Under the pieces are notes generated by a model, which worked only from the letters and a program-made list of their open reading frames with translations, had not been told where the DNA came from and searched no databases. From Palleronia pontilimi (GTDB taxonomy: Bacteria; Pseudomonadota; Alphaproteobacteria; Rhodobacterales; Rhodobacteraceae): 64,000 bases of DNA. Position numbers and translations under genes: made by a program. Shown piece after piece: positions 37,893-46,774 of this stretch; position 1 is the first letter of the stretch, and each line of letters starts with the position of its first letter. The DNA lies in contig NZ_JAEKPD010000001.1 of assembly GCF_016412875.1 (NCBI RefSeq), positions 434,001-498,000 on the forward strand, read 5' to 3'.

Positions 37893-37928
37893 GTGAACAT
37901 AGCCCGAGACTCGCCGGGCCATGTTCAC
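37893..37928 (-). terminator. terminator of the dnaK-dnaJ transcript
   Basis: 14-bp stem with one wobble (arms 37893-37906 and 37915-37928), 8-base loop, then CCTTTGTTT on the minus strand. It lies 10 bases after the dnaJ stop. Confidence 0.85.
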
Positions 37929-37938
37929 GAAATGGTCT

Positions 37939-39096
37939 TTACTGGTTCAACCCGTCCCAGAAGGTCTTCACCTTCTTGAAGAAGCCCGAGCTTTCGGGGT
38001 TGTTGTCGTCGGCCAGCTTGTCGAATTCGCGCAGAAGTTCCTTCTGCTTGCTCGTCAGGTTCACCGGGGTCTCGACCGCCAGCTCGATATACATGTCGCC
38101 GTAGCCACCGCCGCGCAGGTGCGGCATCCCCTTGCCACGCAGGCGCATCTGCTTGCCGGATTGACTGCCCGAGGGGATCTTCACGCGGCTGCGGCCGCCG
38201 TCGATGGTCGGGACCTCGATGTCGCCGCCCAGCGCCGCGTCGGCCATGCTGACGGGCACGCGGCAGAACAGATGCTCGGCCTCGCGCTGGAACAGCGGAT
38301 GCTGCTCGACGTCGATGAAGATATAGAGATCGCCCGCCGGACCGCCGCGCAAGCCGGCCTCGCCGTTGCCGCCCAGGCGGATGCGGGTGCCGGTCTCGAC
38401 CCCCTTGGGGATGTTGACGCTGAGCGCGCGGTCCTTTTCGACCCGGCCCGCGCCACCGCAGGCGTTGCACGGGTTCTTGACGATCTGGCCCGCGCCGGAA
38501 CAGGTGGGGCAGGTCCGCTCGACCGTGAAGAAGCCCTGCTGCGCGCGCACCTTGCCCATGCCCGAACAGGTGGGGCAGGACGTGGGCTCGGCACCGCCTT
38601 CGGCGCCCGAGCCGTTGCACACCTCGCACATCACGGCGGTCGGAACGGTGATGGTCTTCTGCAGGCCCTGATGCGCCTCTTCCAGTGATACCCTAAGATT
38701 GTAGCGCAGGTCCGAACCCCGCGTGGCGCGCTGACCGCCGCCACGACGCTGGCCGCCCATGATGTCGCCGAACAGGTCGTCGAACACGTCCGAGAAGGCG
38801 CTGGCGAAATCGCCCTGACCGCCGCCACCGAAGCCGCCGCCCGGCCGCCCGCCACCGCCGCCCATGCCGCCTTCGAACGCGGCATGACCGAACCGGTCAT
38901 AGGCCGCCTTCTTGTCGGCGTCCTTCAGAACCTCGTAAGCCGCGTTGGCTTCCTTGAACTGCGCTTCGGCCTTGGGATTGTCAGAGTTGCGGTCGGGGTG
39001 AAGCTCTTTCGCCTTCTGGCGATACGCCTTCTTTATCTCGTCGGCGGACGCCCCCTTTGACACGCCCAGCACATCGTAGAAGTCGCGTTTTGCCAT
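37939..39096 (-). CDS. dnaJ: chaperone DnaJ
   Basis: 385 residues. J domain with HPD in [10 protein letters not shown], a Gly/Phe-rich linker ([18 protein letters not shown]), four zinc-finger repeats CxxCxGxG ([32 protein letters not shown]) and the C-terminal client-binding domain. Co-chaperone that stimulates DnaK ATPase. AAAGGA 8 bases before the ATG. 71 bp downstream of dnaK on the same strand. Confidence 0.98.
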   Translation of the reverse strand: MAKRDFYDVLGVSKGASADEIKKAYRQKAKELHPDRNSDNPKAEAQFKEANAAYEVLKDADKKAAYDRFGHAAFEGGMGGGGGRPGGGFGGGGQGDFASAFSDVFDDLFGDIMGGQRRGGGQRATRGSDLRYNLRVSLEEAHQGLQKTITVPTAVMCEVCNGSGAEGGAEPTSCPTCSGMGKVRAQQGFFTVERTCPTCSGAGQIVKNPCNACGGAGRVEKDRALSVNIPKGVETGTRIRLGGNGEAGLRGGPAGDLYIFIDVEQHPLFQREAEHLFCRVPVSMADAALGGDIEVPTIDGGRSRVKIPSGSQSGKQMRLRGKGMPHLRGGGYGDMYIELAVETPVNLTSKQKELLREFDKLADDNNPESSGFFKKVKTFWDGLNQ

Positions 39097-39118
39097 GTAT
39101 TTCGTCCTTTACGCGAAA

Positions 39119-39146
39119 GGGCCGGTCCGACGGATCAGACCGGCCC
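39119..39146 (-). other. dnaK-dnaJ intergenic hairpin
   Basis: 9-bp perfect inverted repeat GGGCCGGTC / GACCGGCCC with a 10-base loop between dnaK and dnaJ. On the minus strand it is followed by only a short T-run, so it may be a partial terminator or processing site that lowers DnaJ relative to DnaK. Confidence 0.6.
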
Positions 39147-39167
39147 CAGTCAGAGGAACAAAGGGCC

Positions 39168-41078
39168 TTACGAGGCGCGCTTGTCGTCGTCGAGATCTTC
39201 GAAGTCGGCATCGACGATGTCGTCATCGACTTCGCCCGGCTCGTCTTCGCCGGTCTCGCCTTCGGCTTCGGCCTGCGTCGCCTTGTAGATGGCTTCGCCC
39301 AGCTTCATCGACGCTTCGGTCACGTTCTGGATGCCGGACTTGATCTTGCCCGCGTCTTCCGTCTCGAGCTGCTCCTGCAGGTTCGAGATGGCCAGTTCGA
39401 TGGCCTCGACGGTGGTCGGGTCGACCTTGTCCTTGTGCTCTTCCAGCGACTTCTCGGTCGAGTGGATCAGGCTTTCGGCCTGGTTCTTCGCCTCGACCAG
39501 TTCCTTGCGGCCCTTGTCGGCTTCGGCGTTTTCCTCGGCGTCGCGCACCATCTTCTCGATCTCTTCGTCGGACAGACCGCCCGACGCCTGGATCGTGATG
39601 TTCTGCTCTTTGCCGGTGCCCTTGTCCTTGGCGCTGACCGACACGATGCCGTTGGCGTCGATGTCGAACGTCACCTCGATCTGGGGCAGGCCGCGCGGAG
39701 CGGGCGGGATGTCTTCCAGGTTGAACTGGCCGAGCATCTTGTTGTCGGACGCCATTTCACGCTCGCCCTGGAAGACCCGGATCGTGACCGCGTTCTGGTT
39801 GTCCTCGGCGGTCGAGAAGATCTGGCTTTTCTTCGTCGGGATCGTGGTGTTGCGGTCGATGAGGCGGGTGAACACGCCACCCAGCGTCTCGATCCCCAGG
39901 CTCAGCGGGGTCACGTCGAGCAGAACCACGTCCTTCACGTCGCCCTGCAGAACGCCGGCCTGGATGGCCGCGCCCAGCGCCACGACTTCGTCGGGGTTCA
40001 CACCCTTGTGCGGCTCCTTGCCGAAGAACTTGGTCACTTCTTCCACGACGCGGGGCATCCGGGTCATGCCGCCAACCATCACGACCTCGTCGATGTCGCC
40101 GACCGACAGGCCCGCATCCTTCAGCGCGGCCTTGCAGGGCGCGATGGATGCCTTGATCAGATCACCCACCAGCGATTCCAGCTTGGCGCGGGTCAGCTTC
40201 ATGACCATGTGCAGCGGCTGGCCGTTGCTGCCCATCGAAATGAACGGCTGGTTGATCTCGGTCTGGGACGACGACGACAGCTCGATCTTGGCCTTCTCGG
40301 CGGCTTCCTTCAGACGCTGAAGCGCCATCTTGTCCTTGGTCAGGTCGGCGCCGTGCTCTTTCTTGAACTCGTCGGCCAGGTAGTTGACGATCCGCATGTC
40401 GAAGTCTTCGCCACCCAGGAAGGTGTCGCCGTTGGTCGACTTCACCTCGAACAGGCCGTCGTCGATTTCCAGGATCGTGATGTCGAAGGTACCGCCACCA
40501 AGGTCATAGACGGCGATCGTCTTCGTCTCTTTCTTGTCCAGGCCATAGGCCAGCGCGGCCGCGGTCGGCTCGTTGATGATGCGCAGAACTTCCAGGCCCG
40601 CGATCTTGCCCGCGTCCTTGGTGGCCTGACGCTGGGCGTCGTTGAAATAGGCGGGAACGGTGATGACGGCCTGCGTCACCTCTTCGCCGAGATACGATTC
40701 GGCGGTTTCCTTCATCTTCTGCAGAATGAAGGCCGAGATCTGGCTGGGAGAATACTTCTCGCCGCGGGCTTCGACCCACGCATCGCCATTCGGGCCTTCG
40801 ACCACGGTGTAGGACAGATTCTTCTTGTCCTTCGCCAGGTCCGCATCGTCGGCGCGGCGGCCGATCAGGCGCTTGACCGCGAAGATCGTGTTGTCGGCAT
40901 TGGTGACCGCCTGGCGCTTGGCGGATTGGCCGACCAGCCGCTCTTCTTCGGTGAAGGCGACGATCGACGGGGTGGTGCGGGCGCCCTCGGCGTTTTCGAT
41001 GACGCGGGGCTGGCTGCCGTCCATGATGGCGACGCAGCTGTTGGTGGTTCCAAGGTCGATACCGATGACTTTGGCCAT
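39168..41078 (-). CDS. dnaK: chaperone DnaK (Hsp70)
   Basis: 636 residues. ATPase domain with [13 protein letters not shown] at the N-terminus, [12 protein letters not shown] and the linker [14 protein letters not shown], then substrate-binding domain and an acidic C-terminal tail ([13 protein letters not shown]). Heat-shock chaperone. GGAAGGA 9 bases before the ATG. A sigma-32-type promoter lies about 110 bp upstream, giving a leader of about 100 bases that contains a hairpin (41113-41140). Confidence 0.98.
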   Translation of the reverse strand: MAKVIGIDLGTTNSCVAIMDGSQPRVIENAEGARTTPSIVAFTEEERLVGQSAKRQAVTNADNTIFAVKRLIGRRADDADLAKDKKNLSYTVVEGPNGDAWVEARGEKYSPSQISAFILQKMKETAESYLGEEVTQAVITVPAYFNDAQRQATKDAGKIAGLEVLRIINEPTAAALAYGLDKKETKTIAVYDLGGGTFDITILEIDDGLFEVKSTNGDTFLGGEDFDMRIVNYLADEFKKEHGADLTKDKMALQRLKEAAEKAKIELSSSSQTEINQPFISMGSNGQPLHMVMKLTRAKLESLVGDLIKASIAPCKAALKDAGLSVGDIDEVVMVGGMTRMPRVVEEVTKFFGKEPHKGVNPDEVVALGAAIQAGVLQGDVKDVVLLDVTPLSLGIETLGGVFTRLIDRNTTIPTKKSQIFSTAEDNQNAVTIRVFQGEREMASDNKMLGQFNLEDIPPAPRGLPQIEVTFDIDANGIVSVSAKDKGTGKEQNITIQASGGLSDEEIEKMVRDAEENAEADKGRKELVEAKNQAESLIHSTEKSLEEHKDKVDPTTVEAIELAISNLQEQLETEDAGKIKSGIQNVTEASMKLGEAIYKATQAEAEGETGEDEPGEVDDDIVDADFEDLDDDKRAS

Positions 41079-41188
41079 GATGTTAAATCCTTCCGTTCAG
41101 GCGATATATGTGCGGTCAGGCCCGGTGCGGCACCTGACCGGCGATCCCAATCCCCGGGTTTAGCGCCGTGGGGCGGCGTTGATCGGGT

Positions 41189-41217
41189 ATATAGGAATGG
41201 GGTTTGGGGCCTGCAAG
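41189..41217 (-). promoter_or_regulatory. sigma-32 (RpoH)-type promoter of dnaKJ
   Basis: On the minus strand CTTG (41217-41214), 18-bp spacer, CCTATAT (41195-41189), matching the alphaproteobacterial heat-shock pattern CTTG-N17/18-CYTATNT. Predicted start near 41182. Confidence 0.7.
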
Positions 41218-41274
41218 CGATGGATGGGAACGATATGCCGGTCTTTTGGGCAAAATTTCGCAGGTGTTGCCGCG

Positions 41275-41874
41275 ATGATTGATCTGGGGGGCATCAAGGT
41301 TCATCCAAGCCATCTTGCGCGCGACGCGCAGGCGGCGCTGCTCGACGACCTGCGCGACGTCATCCGGGCCGCGCCCCTGTTCCAGCCCGAAACGCAGCGG
41401 GGCGCGAAGATGAGCGTGCGAATGACGTCTGCTGGGGATCTGGGTTGGATCAGCGACCGGCGCGGCTATCGCTACGAGCCGCGGCATCCGGCGGGCGGGG
41501 ACTGGCCGACGATCCCGGCGGCCTTGCTAGATATCTGGCGGGACGTGTCGGGAAGCGATGTCCAGCCCGACACCTGCCTTGTGAATTTCTACGGCGAGGG
41601 CGCGCGGATGGGGATGCACCAGGACCGCGACGAGGCGTCGCTGGAGCACCCGGTGGTGTCGCTGTCGCTGGGCGACCAGGCGCTGTTTCGCGTGGGCGGC
41701 ACCGCGCGCGGCGGCAAGACGCAATCGCTGTGGCTGAGTTCGGGCGACGTGGCCGTGATGGGCGGGGCGGCGCGACTGGTCTATCACGGGATCGACCGGA
41801 TCCGCTTCGGGTCGAGCGATCTCTTGCCGCAGGGCGGCCGGATCAACGTGACGCTCAGGGTGGCGGGACGCTAG
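41275..41874 (+). CDS. alkB: AlkB-type Fe(II)/2-oxoglutarate dioxygenase
   Basis: 199 residues. Repairs alkylated bases (1-methyladenine, 3-methylcytosine) by oxidative demethylation. Iron ligands are visible as HQD in MGMHQDRDE and the later His in LVYHGIDRI; the 2-oxoglutarate-binding arginines are in RINVTLRVAG. SVRMTSAGDLGWISDRRGYRY is the nucleotide-flipping region. ATG 41275 chosen by alignment with the family's first strand; 41224 is a longer possibility. Its stop overlaps the convergent permease gene by 4 bp. Confidence 0.92.
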   Translation: MIDLGGIKVHPSHLARDAQAALLDDLRDVIRAAPLFQPETQRGAKMSVRMTSAGDLGWISDRRGYRYEPRHPAGGDWPTIPAALLDIWRDVSGSDVQPDTCLVNFYGEGARMGMHQDRDEASLEHPVVSLSLGDQALFRVGGTARGGKTQSLWLSSGDVAVMGGAARLVYHGIDRIRFGSSDLLPQGGRINVTLRVAGR

Positions 41875-42692
41875 CGCCGTGCATCCCAGCTGAGAGACGC
41901 GTGGCGGCGCGTGTAGAACTCGCCCATCAGACCGATCAGCAGCAGGATGAACGACCATTTCAGCGCGAATTCCCAGCTTGAATAATGCGGGAAGTAATTC
42001 ACGAACGCGAAGCCGCGCGACTGGTCGATGGTGTGGAACAGCGGGTTCCAGCTGAACCAGGCCAGCATGTAGCCCGGAAGCTGGTTGGCCACGAACATCT
42101 TGCCCGACGCGATCATGTTGGCGCGGGTATAGATCATCGCCAGCGTGCTGGTGAATTGCGGAAACCACGGCTTCAGCGCCAGGAAGCAGATGCCGACCGC
42201 CACCCCGTAGAACCAGGTCAGGATCACCATCACCAGGGCGCCCGGCCAGTAGTGGATCGCGATCGGGCCCCAGATGACGTGATAGACATAGGTGACGACC
42301 AGCATCGACAGGATCTGGACGTAGAGCGTGCTGAGCGCCGATGCCGCGATGGCGATGGCCGTGGTCATCGGGCGGTGCTTCATCATGGCCGAGGACGGCC
42401 CTTCCGAGCCCAGCACCGCGGTGACCGTGCGGGTGTTGACCATGTAAAGGAAGATGCCGGTCATGATATACAGCAGGAAATCGCCCCGGATGGCCGAGCC
42501 GCGCAGACCGAGCACGGAAAACATCAGGTAGAACGCCATCACGAAAATGACCGTCTGCACGATGTTCATGGTGATCGCCATGAAGGCATTGGCGTGGGTC
42601 TTGCGCACGGCGCGGACCGTGTTGTGATAGATCAGCTCGGCCACGGTGGCGGCGGACTTGATCCCGGTATCGTTCGCCGATTGCTGAAACAT
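41871..42692 (-). CDS. ABC-2 type permease, polysaccharide-export (KpsM-like)
   Basis: 273 residues with six predicted membrane segments (for example ITMNIVQTVIFVMAFYLMFSV, shortened here; LLYIMTGIFLYMV; LSTLYVQILSMLVVTYVY; MLAWFSWNPLFHTIDQSRGF as the conserved amphipathic region). Length and order match the KpsM/RfbA-type permeases of group 2 capsule and O-antigen ABC exporters. The ATPase (KpsT) partner is not in this window. Divergent from the cysQ-galU-galE-glycosyltransferase run, which could supply the exported glycan. Confidence 0.88.
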   Translation of the reverse strand: MFQQSANDTGIKSAATVAELIYHNTVRAVRKTHANAFMAITMNIVQTVIFVMAFYLMFSVLGLRGSAIRGDFLLYIMTGIFLYMVNTRTVTAVLGSEGPSSAMMKHRPMTTAIAIAASALSTLYVQILSMLVVTYVYHVIWGPIAIHYWPGALVMVILTWFYGVAVGICFLALKPWFPQFTSTLAMIYTRANMIASGKMFVANQLPGYMLAWFSWNPLFHTIDQSRGFAFVNYFPHYSSWEFALKWSFILLLIGLMGEFYTRRHASLSWDARR

Positions 42693-42766
42693 CCTGTCCG
42701 CCTTGCCGGATTTGTTTCCGTTCCGCCGTGCTGCGACGGTCCTTACACAGAAATCTTGTTGTTTTC

Positions 42767-42796
42767 TTGACGGTCGACCATAAGCGGCTTGATAAC
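42767..42796 (+). promoter_or_regulatory. candidate promoter of the cysQ-galU-galE run
   Basis: TTGACG (42767-42772), 18-bp spacer, GATAAC (42791-42796), 42 bp before the cysQ ATG. An inverted repeat TTGAT-N7-ATCAA (42789-42805) overlaps the -10. Confidence 0.4.
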
Positions 42797-42838
42797 GGCG
42801 ATCAACGTCCGCGCAAGTGGCTGGGTTCGGGGAGCGGC

Positions 42839-43654
42839 ATGGATCACGACAAGTTGGTTCGGGTGATGCGAAAGCTGGCGCTTCAGGCCGGCGACGCCAT
42901 CCTCGAGATCTACGGACAGGACGATTTCGCAGTTCACACCAAGGCGGACGACAGCCCTGTGACCGCGGCAGACCAGGCGGCCGACGACCTGATCTCGGCC
43001 GGACTGCGCGCGGCGTTCCCGGACATGGCGCTCGTGACCGAAGAGCAGTCGGCGTCGCACGAGCAGGATGCGGGCCGCTTCCTGATCGTGGATCCGCTGG
43101 ATGGCACCAAGGAATTCGTCAAGCGTCGCGGCGACTTCACCGTCAACATTGCCTACGTGGAAGACGGCGCCCCCATTCGCGGGATCGTTTACGCGCCTGC
43201 GAAGGGTCGGCTGTTCTACACCCGCGCCGACGGCACGTCCGTCGAGGAAAGCGGCGCCTTCGACAAGGACCGCATCGGCGAGACGACCGCGCTTCGCGTC
43301 GCGACCCCCGACGCACATGCCCTGCGGGTCGTCGCGTCGAAATCCCACCGCGACCAGGCGACCGACGACTACATCGCGAACTACGCGGTCGCAGACACCA
43401 AGAGCGCGGGCTCGTCGCTGAAATTCTGCCTGGTCGCCACGGGCGAGGCCGATCTTTATCCGCGACTGGGCCGCACGATGGAATGGGATACCGCCGCCGG
43501 TCACGCGGTCTTGGCGGGCGCGGGCGGTCGCGTCGTGCGCTTCGACGACCACGCGGATCTGACCTATGGCAAGCCCGGCTTCGAGAACCCGTTCTTCATC
43601 GCCTACGCGCCCGGCTTCGATTTGCAGGAACCCTCGGCCCCCCGGTTCGATTGA
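42839..43654 (+). CDS. cysQ: 3'(2'),5'-bisphosphate nucleotidase CysQ
   Basis: 271 residues, inositol-monophosphatase-like fold. Metal-binding motifs VTEEQ and DPLDGTKEFVKRRGDF, then WDTAAGHAVLAGAGG. It hydrolyses PAP, the product left after PAPS-dependent sulfation or sulfate reduction. Here it is the first gene of a run that ends with a sulfotransferase, which makes PAP removal for glycan sulfation a plausible local job. GGGGAG 5 bases before ATG 42839; longer frame upstream covers the promoter and is not coding. Confidence 0.93.
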   Translation: MDHDKLVRVMRKLALQAGDAILEIYGQDDFAVHTKADDSPVTAADQAADDLISAGLRAAFPDMALVTEEQSASHEQDAGRFLIVDPLDGTKEFVKRRGDFTVNIAYVEDGAPIRGIVYAPAKGRLFYTRADGTSVEESGAFDKDRIGETTALRVATPDAHALRVVASKSHRDQATDDYIANYAVADTKSAGSSLKFCLVATGEADLYPRLGRTMEWDTAAGHAVLAGAGGRVVRFDDHADLTYGKPGFENPFFIAYAPGFDLQEPSAPRFD

Positions 43655-43711
43655 TACACAACCCAGCCCCGCGTATTCGTGGAGCGCGTCAAGAAAAACA
43701 AGGAACAGGAT

Positions 43712-44593
43712 ATGGTCAAACCCGTCACAAAGGCCGTTTTTCCGGTCGCAGGACTGGGAACGCGTTTTCTTCCCGCGACCAAGTCGATCCCGAAAGAGAT
43801 CATGACGCTCGTCGACCGGCCGTTGATTCAATACGCCATCGACGAGGCCCGCGCCGCGGGCATCACGGATTTCATCTTCGTCACCTCGCGCGGGAAATCC
43901 GCGCTCGAGGATTACTTTGACCTCGCGCCCGAGCTGGAAAACGCGCTGGAAGAAAAGGGCAAGCACGAGCTGCAGAAGGTCCTGGAAAGCACCAACATGC
44001 CGTCCGGTGCGATTTCGTACGTGCGCCAGCAACAGGCCATGGGTCTTGGACATGCCGTCTGGTGCGCCCGCCGCCTGATCGGCGACGAGCCCTTCGCCGT
44101 GCTGCTGCCCGACGACGTGCTGGCCGCGGACGAGCCTGTCCTGGCCCAGATGATCGAGGCGCATAACGAGATCGGCGGCTGCATGATCGCCGCGATGGAG
44201 GTCGAGCCGGACGAGGCCAGCGCCTACGGCATCCTCGACATCGACGGGCGCGACGGGGACGTGGTGCACGTGAAGGGCATGGTGGAAAAGCCCAAGCCCG
44301 GCACCCAGCCGTCCAACATGGCCGTCATCGGACGCTACATCCTGACGCCCGCGGTGCTGGACGAATTGCACCAGACCGATCGCGGTGCGGGCGGCGAGAT
44401 CCAGCTGACCGATGCGATCGCCGCTCAGATCGGCAAGGATCCGGGCGTCTCGGGCCTGATCTTCGACGGCGAGCGCTACGATTGCGGCAACAAGGGCGGC
44501 TTCCTGCAGGCGACCGTCGCCTTCGGCATGGCGCGTGACGACCTTGGACCCGAATTCCGCGAATTCCTGCGCGGACTGGACCTGGGCAAGTGA
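43712..44593 (+). CDS. galU: UTP-glucose-1-phosphate uridylyltransferase
   Basis: 293 residues. Makes UDP-glucose. N-terminal nucleotide-binding loop FPVAGLGTRFLPATKSIPKE, DDVLAADEPVL and the VEKPKPG motif are diagnostic. ATG 43712 follows AGGA; a GTG at 43679 adds eleven residues before the conserved start. 57 bp after cysQ and 7 bp before galE, so likely co-transcribed. Supplies the substrate of GalE. Confidence 0.96.
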   Translation: MVKPVTKAVFPVAGLGTRFLPATKSIPKEIMTLVDRPLIQYAIDEARAAGITDFIFVTSRGKSALEDYFDLAPELENALEEKGKHELQKVLESTNMPSGAISYVRQQQAMGLGHAVWCARRLIGDEPFAVLLPDDVLAADEPVLAQMIEAHNEIGGCMIAAMEVEPDEASAYGILDIDGRDGDVVHVKGMVEKPKPGTQPSNMAVIGRYILTPAVLDELHQTDRGAGGEIQLTDAIAAQIGKDPGVSGLIFDGERYDCGNKGGFLQATVAFGMARDDLGPEFREFLRGLDLGK

Positions 44594-44600
44594 CGGCCGG

Positions 44601-45584
44601 ATGACCACCATCCTGGTGACGGGGGGCGCGGGCTATATCGGCTCGCATGCCTGCAAGATCCTGGCGCGGGCAGGTTACACGCCCGTCGCCGTGGACGACC
44701 TGTCGCTGGGATGGCGCGATGCCGTGCAGTTCGGTCCGTTCGAGCAGGCGGATCTGCTGAACCGCAACCTGCTGGACCGCATCTTCGCCAAGCACAAGCC
44801 CGCCGCCGTGATGCATTTCGCGGCGCTGTCGGACGTGGGCGAGTCCATGCGCGACCCCGGCCGATACTGGCGCGTGAATGTAGGCGGATCGCTCAACCTG
44901 ATCGAGGCCGCGGTGGCCGCGGATTGCAAGCGCTTCGTCTTCTCGTCGACCTGCGCGACCTACGGCGAGCAGGACGGGGTGATGCTGGACGAGAACAGCG
45001 AACAGCACCCGATCAACGCCTACGGCGCATCGAAACGCGCGGTCGAGGCGATGCTGGAAAATTTCGGCACCGTGCATGGCCTGAAATCGGTGATCTTTCG
45101 CTATTTCAACGTCGCTGGCGCATCGCCCGATGGCGATATCGGCGAGCATCACCGCCCCGAGACGCACCTGATCCCGTTGATGCTGGACGCGATCGACGGC
45201 AAGCGCCCCGCGCTGACCATTTTCGGCGACGATTACGACACGCCAGACGGCACCTGCATCCGCGACTACGTGCACGTCATGGACCTGGTCGAGGCGCATG
45301 TCCGCGGGCTGAAATGGCTTCAGGACGGCAAGGACAGCCGGGTCTTCAACCTGGGCACCGGCAAGGGCTTTTCGGTCAAGCAGGTGGTCGAATACTCGGC
45401 CATCGTCACCAACCGGCACGTGCCCATCAACAAGGGGCCGCGCCGACCGGGCGATGCCACGGCGTTGATCTCCGGCAGCACTCGCGCCGAGATCGAGCTG
45501 GGCTGGCGGCCCGTCAACTCGACGCTCGAGACGATGATCAAGGACGCCTGGCGCTGGCACCAGACCGGCCAGTACACCCAGTGA
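44601..45584 (+). CDS. galE: UDP-glucose 4-epimerase
   Basis: 327 residues, SDR fold. TGGAGYIGSH NAD-binding loop at the N-terminus, catalytic YGASKRAVE (YxxxK) and FSSTCATYGEQ. Interconverts UDP-glucose and UDP-galactose; some members also accept the GlcNAc forms. Its stop overlaps the GTG of the next glycosyltransferase gene (GTGA), showing translational coupling between donor synthesis and transfer. Confidence 0.96.
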   Translation: MTTILVTGGAGYIGSHACKILARAGYTPVAVDDLSLGWRDAVQFGPFEQADLLNRNLLDRIFAKHKPAAVMHFAALSDVGESMRDPGRYWRVNVGGSLNLIEAAVAADCKRFVFSSTCATYGEQDGVMLDENSEQHPINAYGASKRAVEAMLENFGTVHGLKSVIFRYFNVAGASPDGDIGEHHRPETHLIPLMLDAIDGKRPALTIFGDDYDTPDGTCIRDYVHVMDLVEAHVRGLKWLQDGKDSRVFNLGTGKGFSVKQVVEYSAIVTNRHVPINKGPRRPGDATALISGSTRAEIELGWRPVNSTLETMIKDAWRWHQTGQYTQ

Positions 45585-46648
45585 TCGCCCGGCGGGACGC
45601 GGGCGCGCGCCCCGCGACGCCCCAGGACCGGTCTGCCCGCGCGCTGTGGCAAGCCTATCGCTGGCGTTGGGGACGGCGTCGCCTGCTGGCCCGCGCGCTG
45701 GCAAAGCGGCGGCAATTGCGCGTCGTGGCCGATCGCACAAGCTCCATCGCCCCCGGCGCCGTGCTGGCCTTCCTGTGCCTGCGCAACGAAGCGCAGCGTC
45801 TGCCCTATCTTCTGCAGCACTATCGCGGACTTGGCGTCGATCATTTCCTGGTGGTCGATAACGGCAGCGACGACGGCTCGGACGCGCTTTTGTCGGGTGA
45901 GCCGGACATATCGCTTTGGCGCACCGATGCCAGCTATCGCCTGGCGCGCTTCGGGCTGGACTGGGTGACGTGGCTGCAGATCAGGCACGGCCACGGGCAT
46001 TGGTGCCTGACCGTCGATGCCGACGAATTGCTGGTCTATCCCTTTTGGCAGACCCGCCCGCTGCCTGCGCTTTGCCACGAGCTGGCGCGGCGCGGGCGGT
46101 CCAGCATGGCGGCGCTGATGCTCGATCTCTATCCCAAGGGCCGCGTCGGGGATACGCCCTACCGCGCGGGGGACGACCCATTGGACAGGATCGACTGGTT
46201 CGACGCGGGCAATTACACGATCCGCCGCCAGCCGGGACAGGACAGCCTGTGGGTGCAGGGCGGTCCGCGCGCGCGGTGTTTCTTCGCCGACGCGCCACGG
46301 CGGGCGCCGACCTTGAACAAGCTGCCGCTGGTGTTCTGGAACCGCCGCCACGTCTATCTGAATTCGACCCACGCCGCGCTGCCGCCGCGGCTGAACCGGG
46401 CCTATGACGACGACGGGGGCGAGCAGCTTTCGGGCGCGCTGCTGCACACCAAGTTCCTTGACCAGATCGTCACCCGCTCGGGCGAAGAGCGTCTGCGCGG
46501 CGAGCATTTCGCCAACTCCGCGCTTTACGACCGCTACTACGAGGCGCTGACCGAAAACCCGACGCTCTGGACGCCGCAGTCGACCCGGTATCGGGGCTGG
46601 CGTCACCTGGAAGCGCTGGGACTGATGTCGCGCGGGGGGTGGATATGA
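45581..46648 (+). CDS. glycosyltransferase (GT2/GT92-like), paralogue 1
   Basis: 355 residues. N-terminal arginine-rich stretch (RWRWGRRRLLARALAKRR), then LCLRNEAQRLPYLLQHYRGLGVDHF, DNGSDDGSDALL and the metal-binding VDADELLVYP (DxD). C-terminal FDAGNYTIRR and WVQGGPRARCFF are shared with the next gene. No membrane segments; probably peripheral at the inner membrane via the basic N-terminus. GTG start overlaps galE by 4 bp. Acceptor and donor unknown; UDP-galactose from GalE is a natural guess. Confidence 0.88.
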   Translation: MIARRDAGARPATPQDRSARALWQAYRWRWGRRRLLARALAKRRQLRVVADRTSSIAPGAVLAFLCLRNEAQRLPYLLQHYRGLGVDHFLVVDNGSDDGSDALLSGEPDISLWRTDASYRLARFGLDWVTWLQIRHGHGHWCLTVDADELLVYPFWQTRPLPALCHELARRGRSSMAALMLDLYPKGRVGDTPYRAGDDPLDRIDWFDAGNYTIRRQPGQDSLWVQGGPRARCFFADAPRRAPTLNKLPLVFWNRRHVYLNSTHAALPPRLNRAYDDDGGEQLSGALLHTKFLDQIVTRSGEERLRGEHFANSALYDRYYEALTENPTLWTPQSTRYRGWRHLEALGLMSRGGWI

Positions 46649-46774
46649 ACAATGCCATTAGATTTTTGCCCATTGTTTCGCTAGAAGCGAAGTTGGTTAA
46701 CCCGGCGTTCAGAGCGGGACACTATTCGGTAGCGGCACGACCGGCCACTGCCGGATCGAGTTGAGGAGCCGTGC

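Noticed and set aside
41113-41140. dnaK leader hairpin as RNA thermometer
   Set aside because: It does not cover the Shine-Dalgarno, which lies about 20 bases further on, and lacks a ROSE-type anti-SD.
42789-42805. FNR/FnrL box before cysQ
   Set aside because: Half-sites TTGAT/ATCAA are right but the gap is 7 instead of 4 bp, so FNR is unlikely; kept only as an unnamed inverted repeat.
43702-43726. GGAAC-N16-CGTC, an EcfG-like motif
   Set aside because: It spans the galU ribosome site and start codon, so a transcript from it would begin inside the gene; treated as chance.
44711-45580. Upstream extension of the first glycosyltransferase through galE
   Set aside because: It is an alternative frame of galE with no similarity; the coupled GTG at 45581 is the start.
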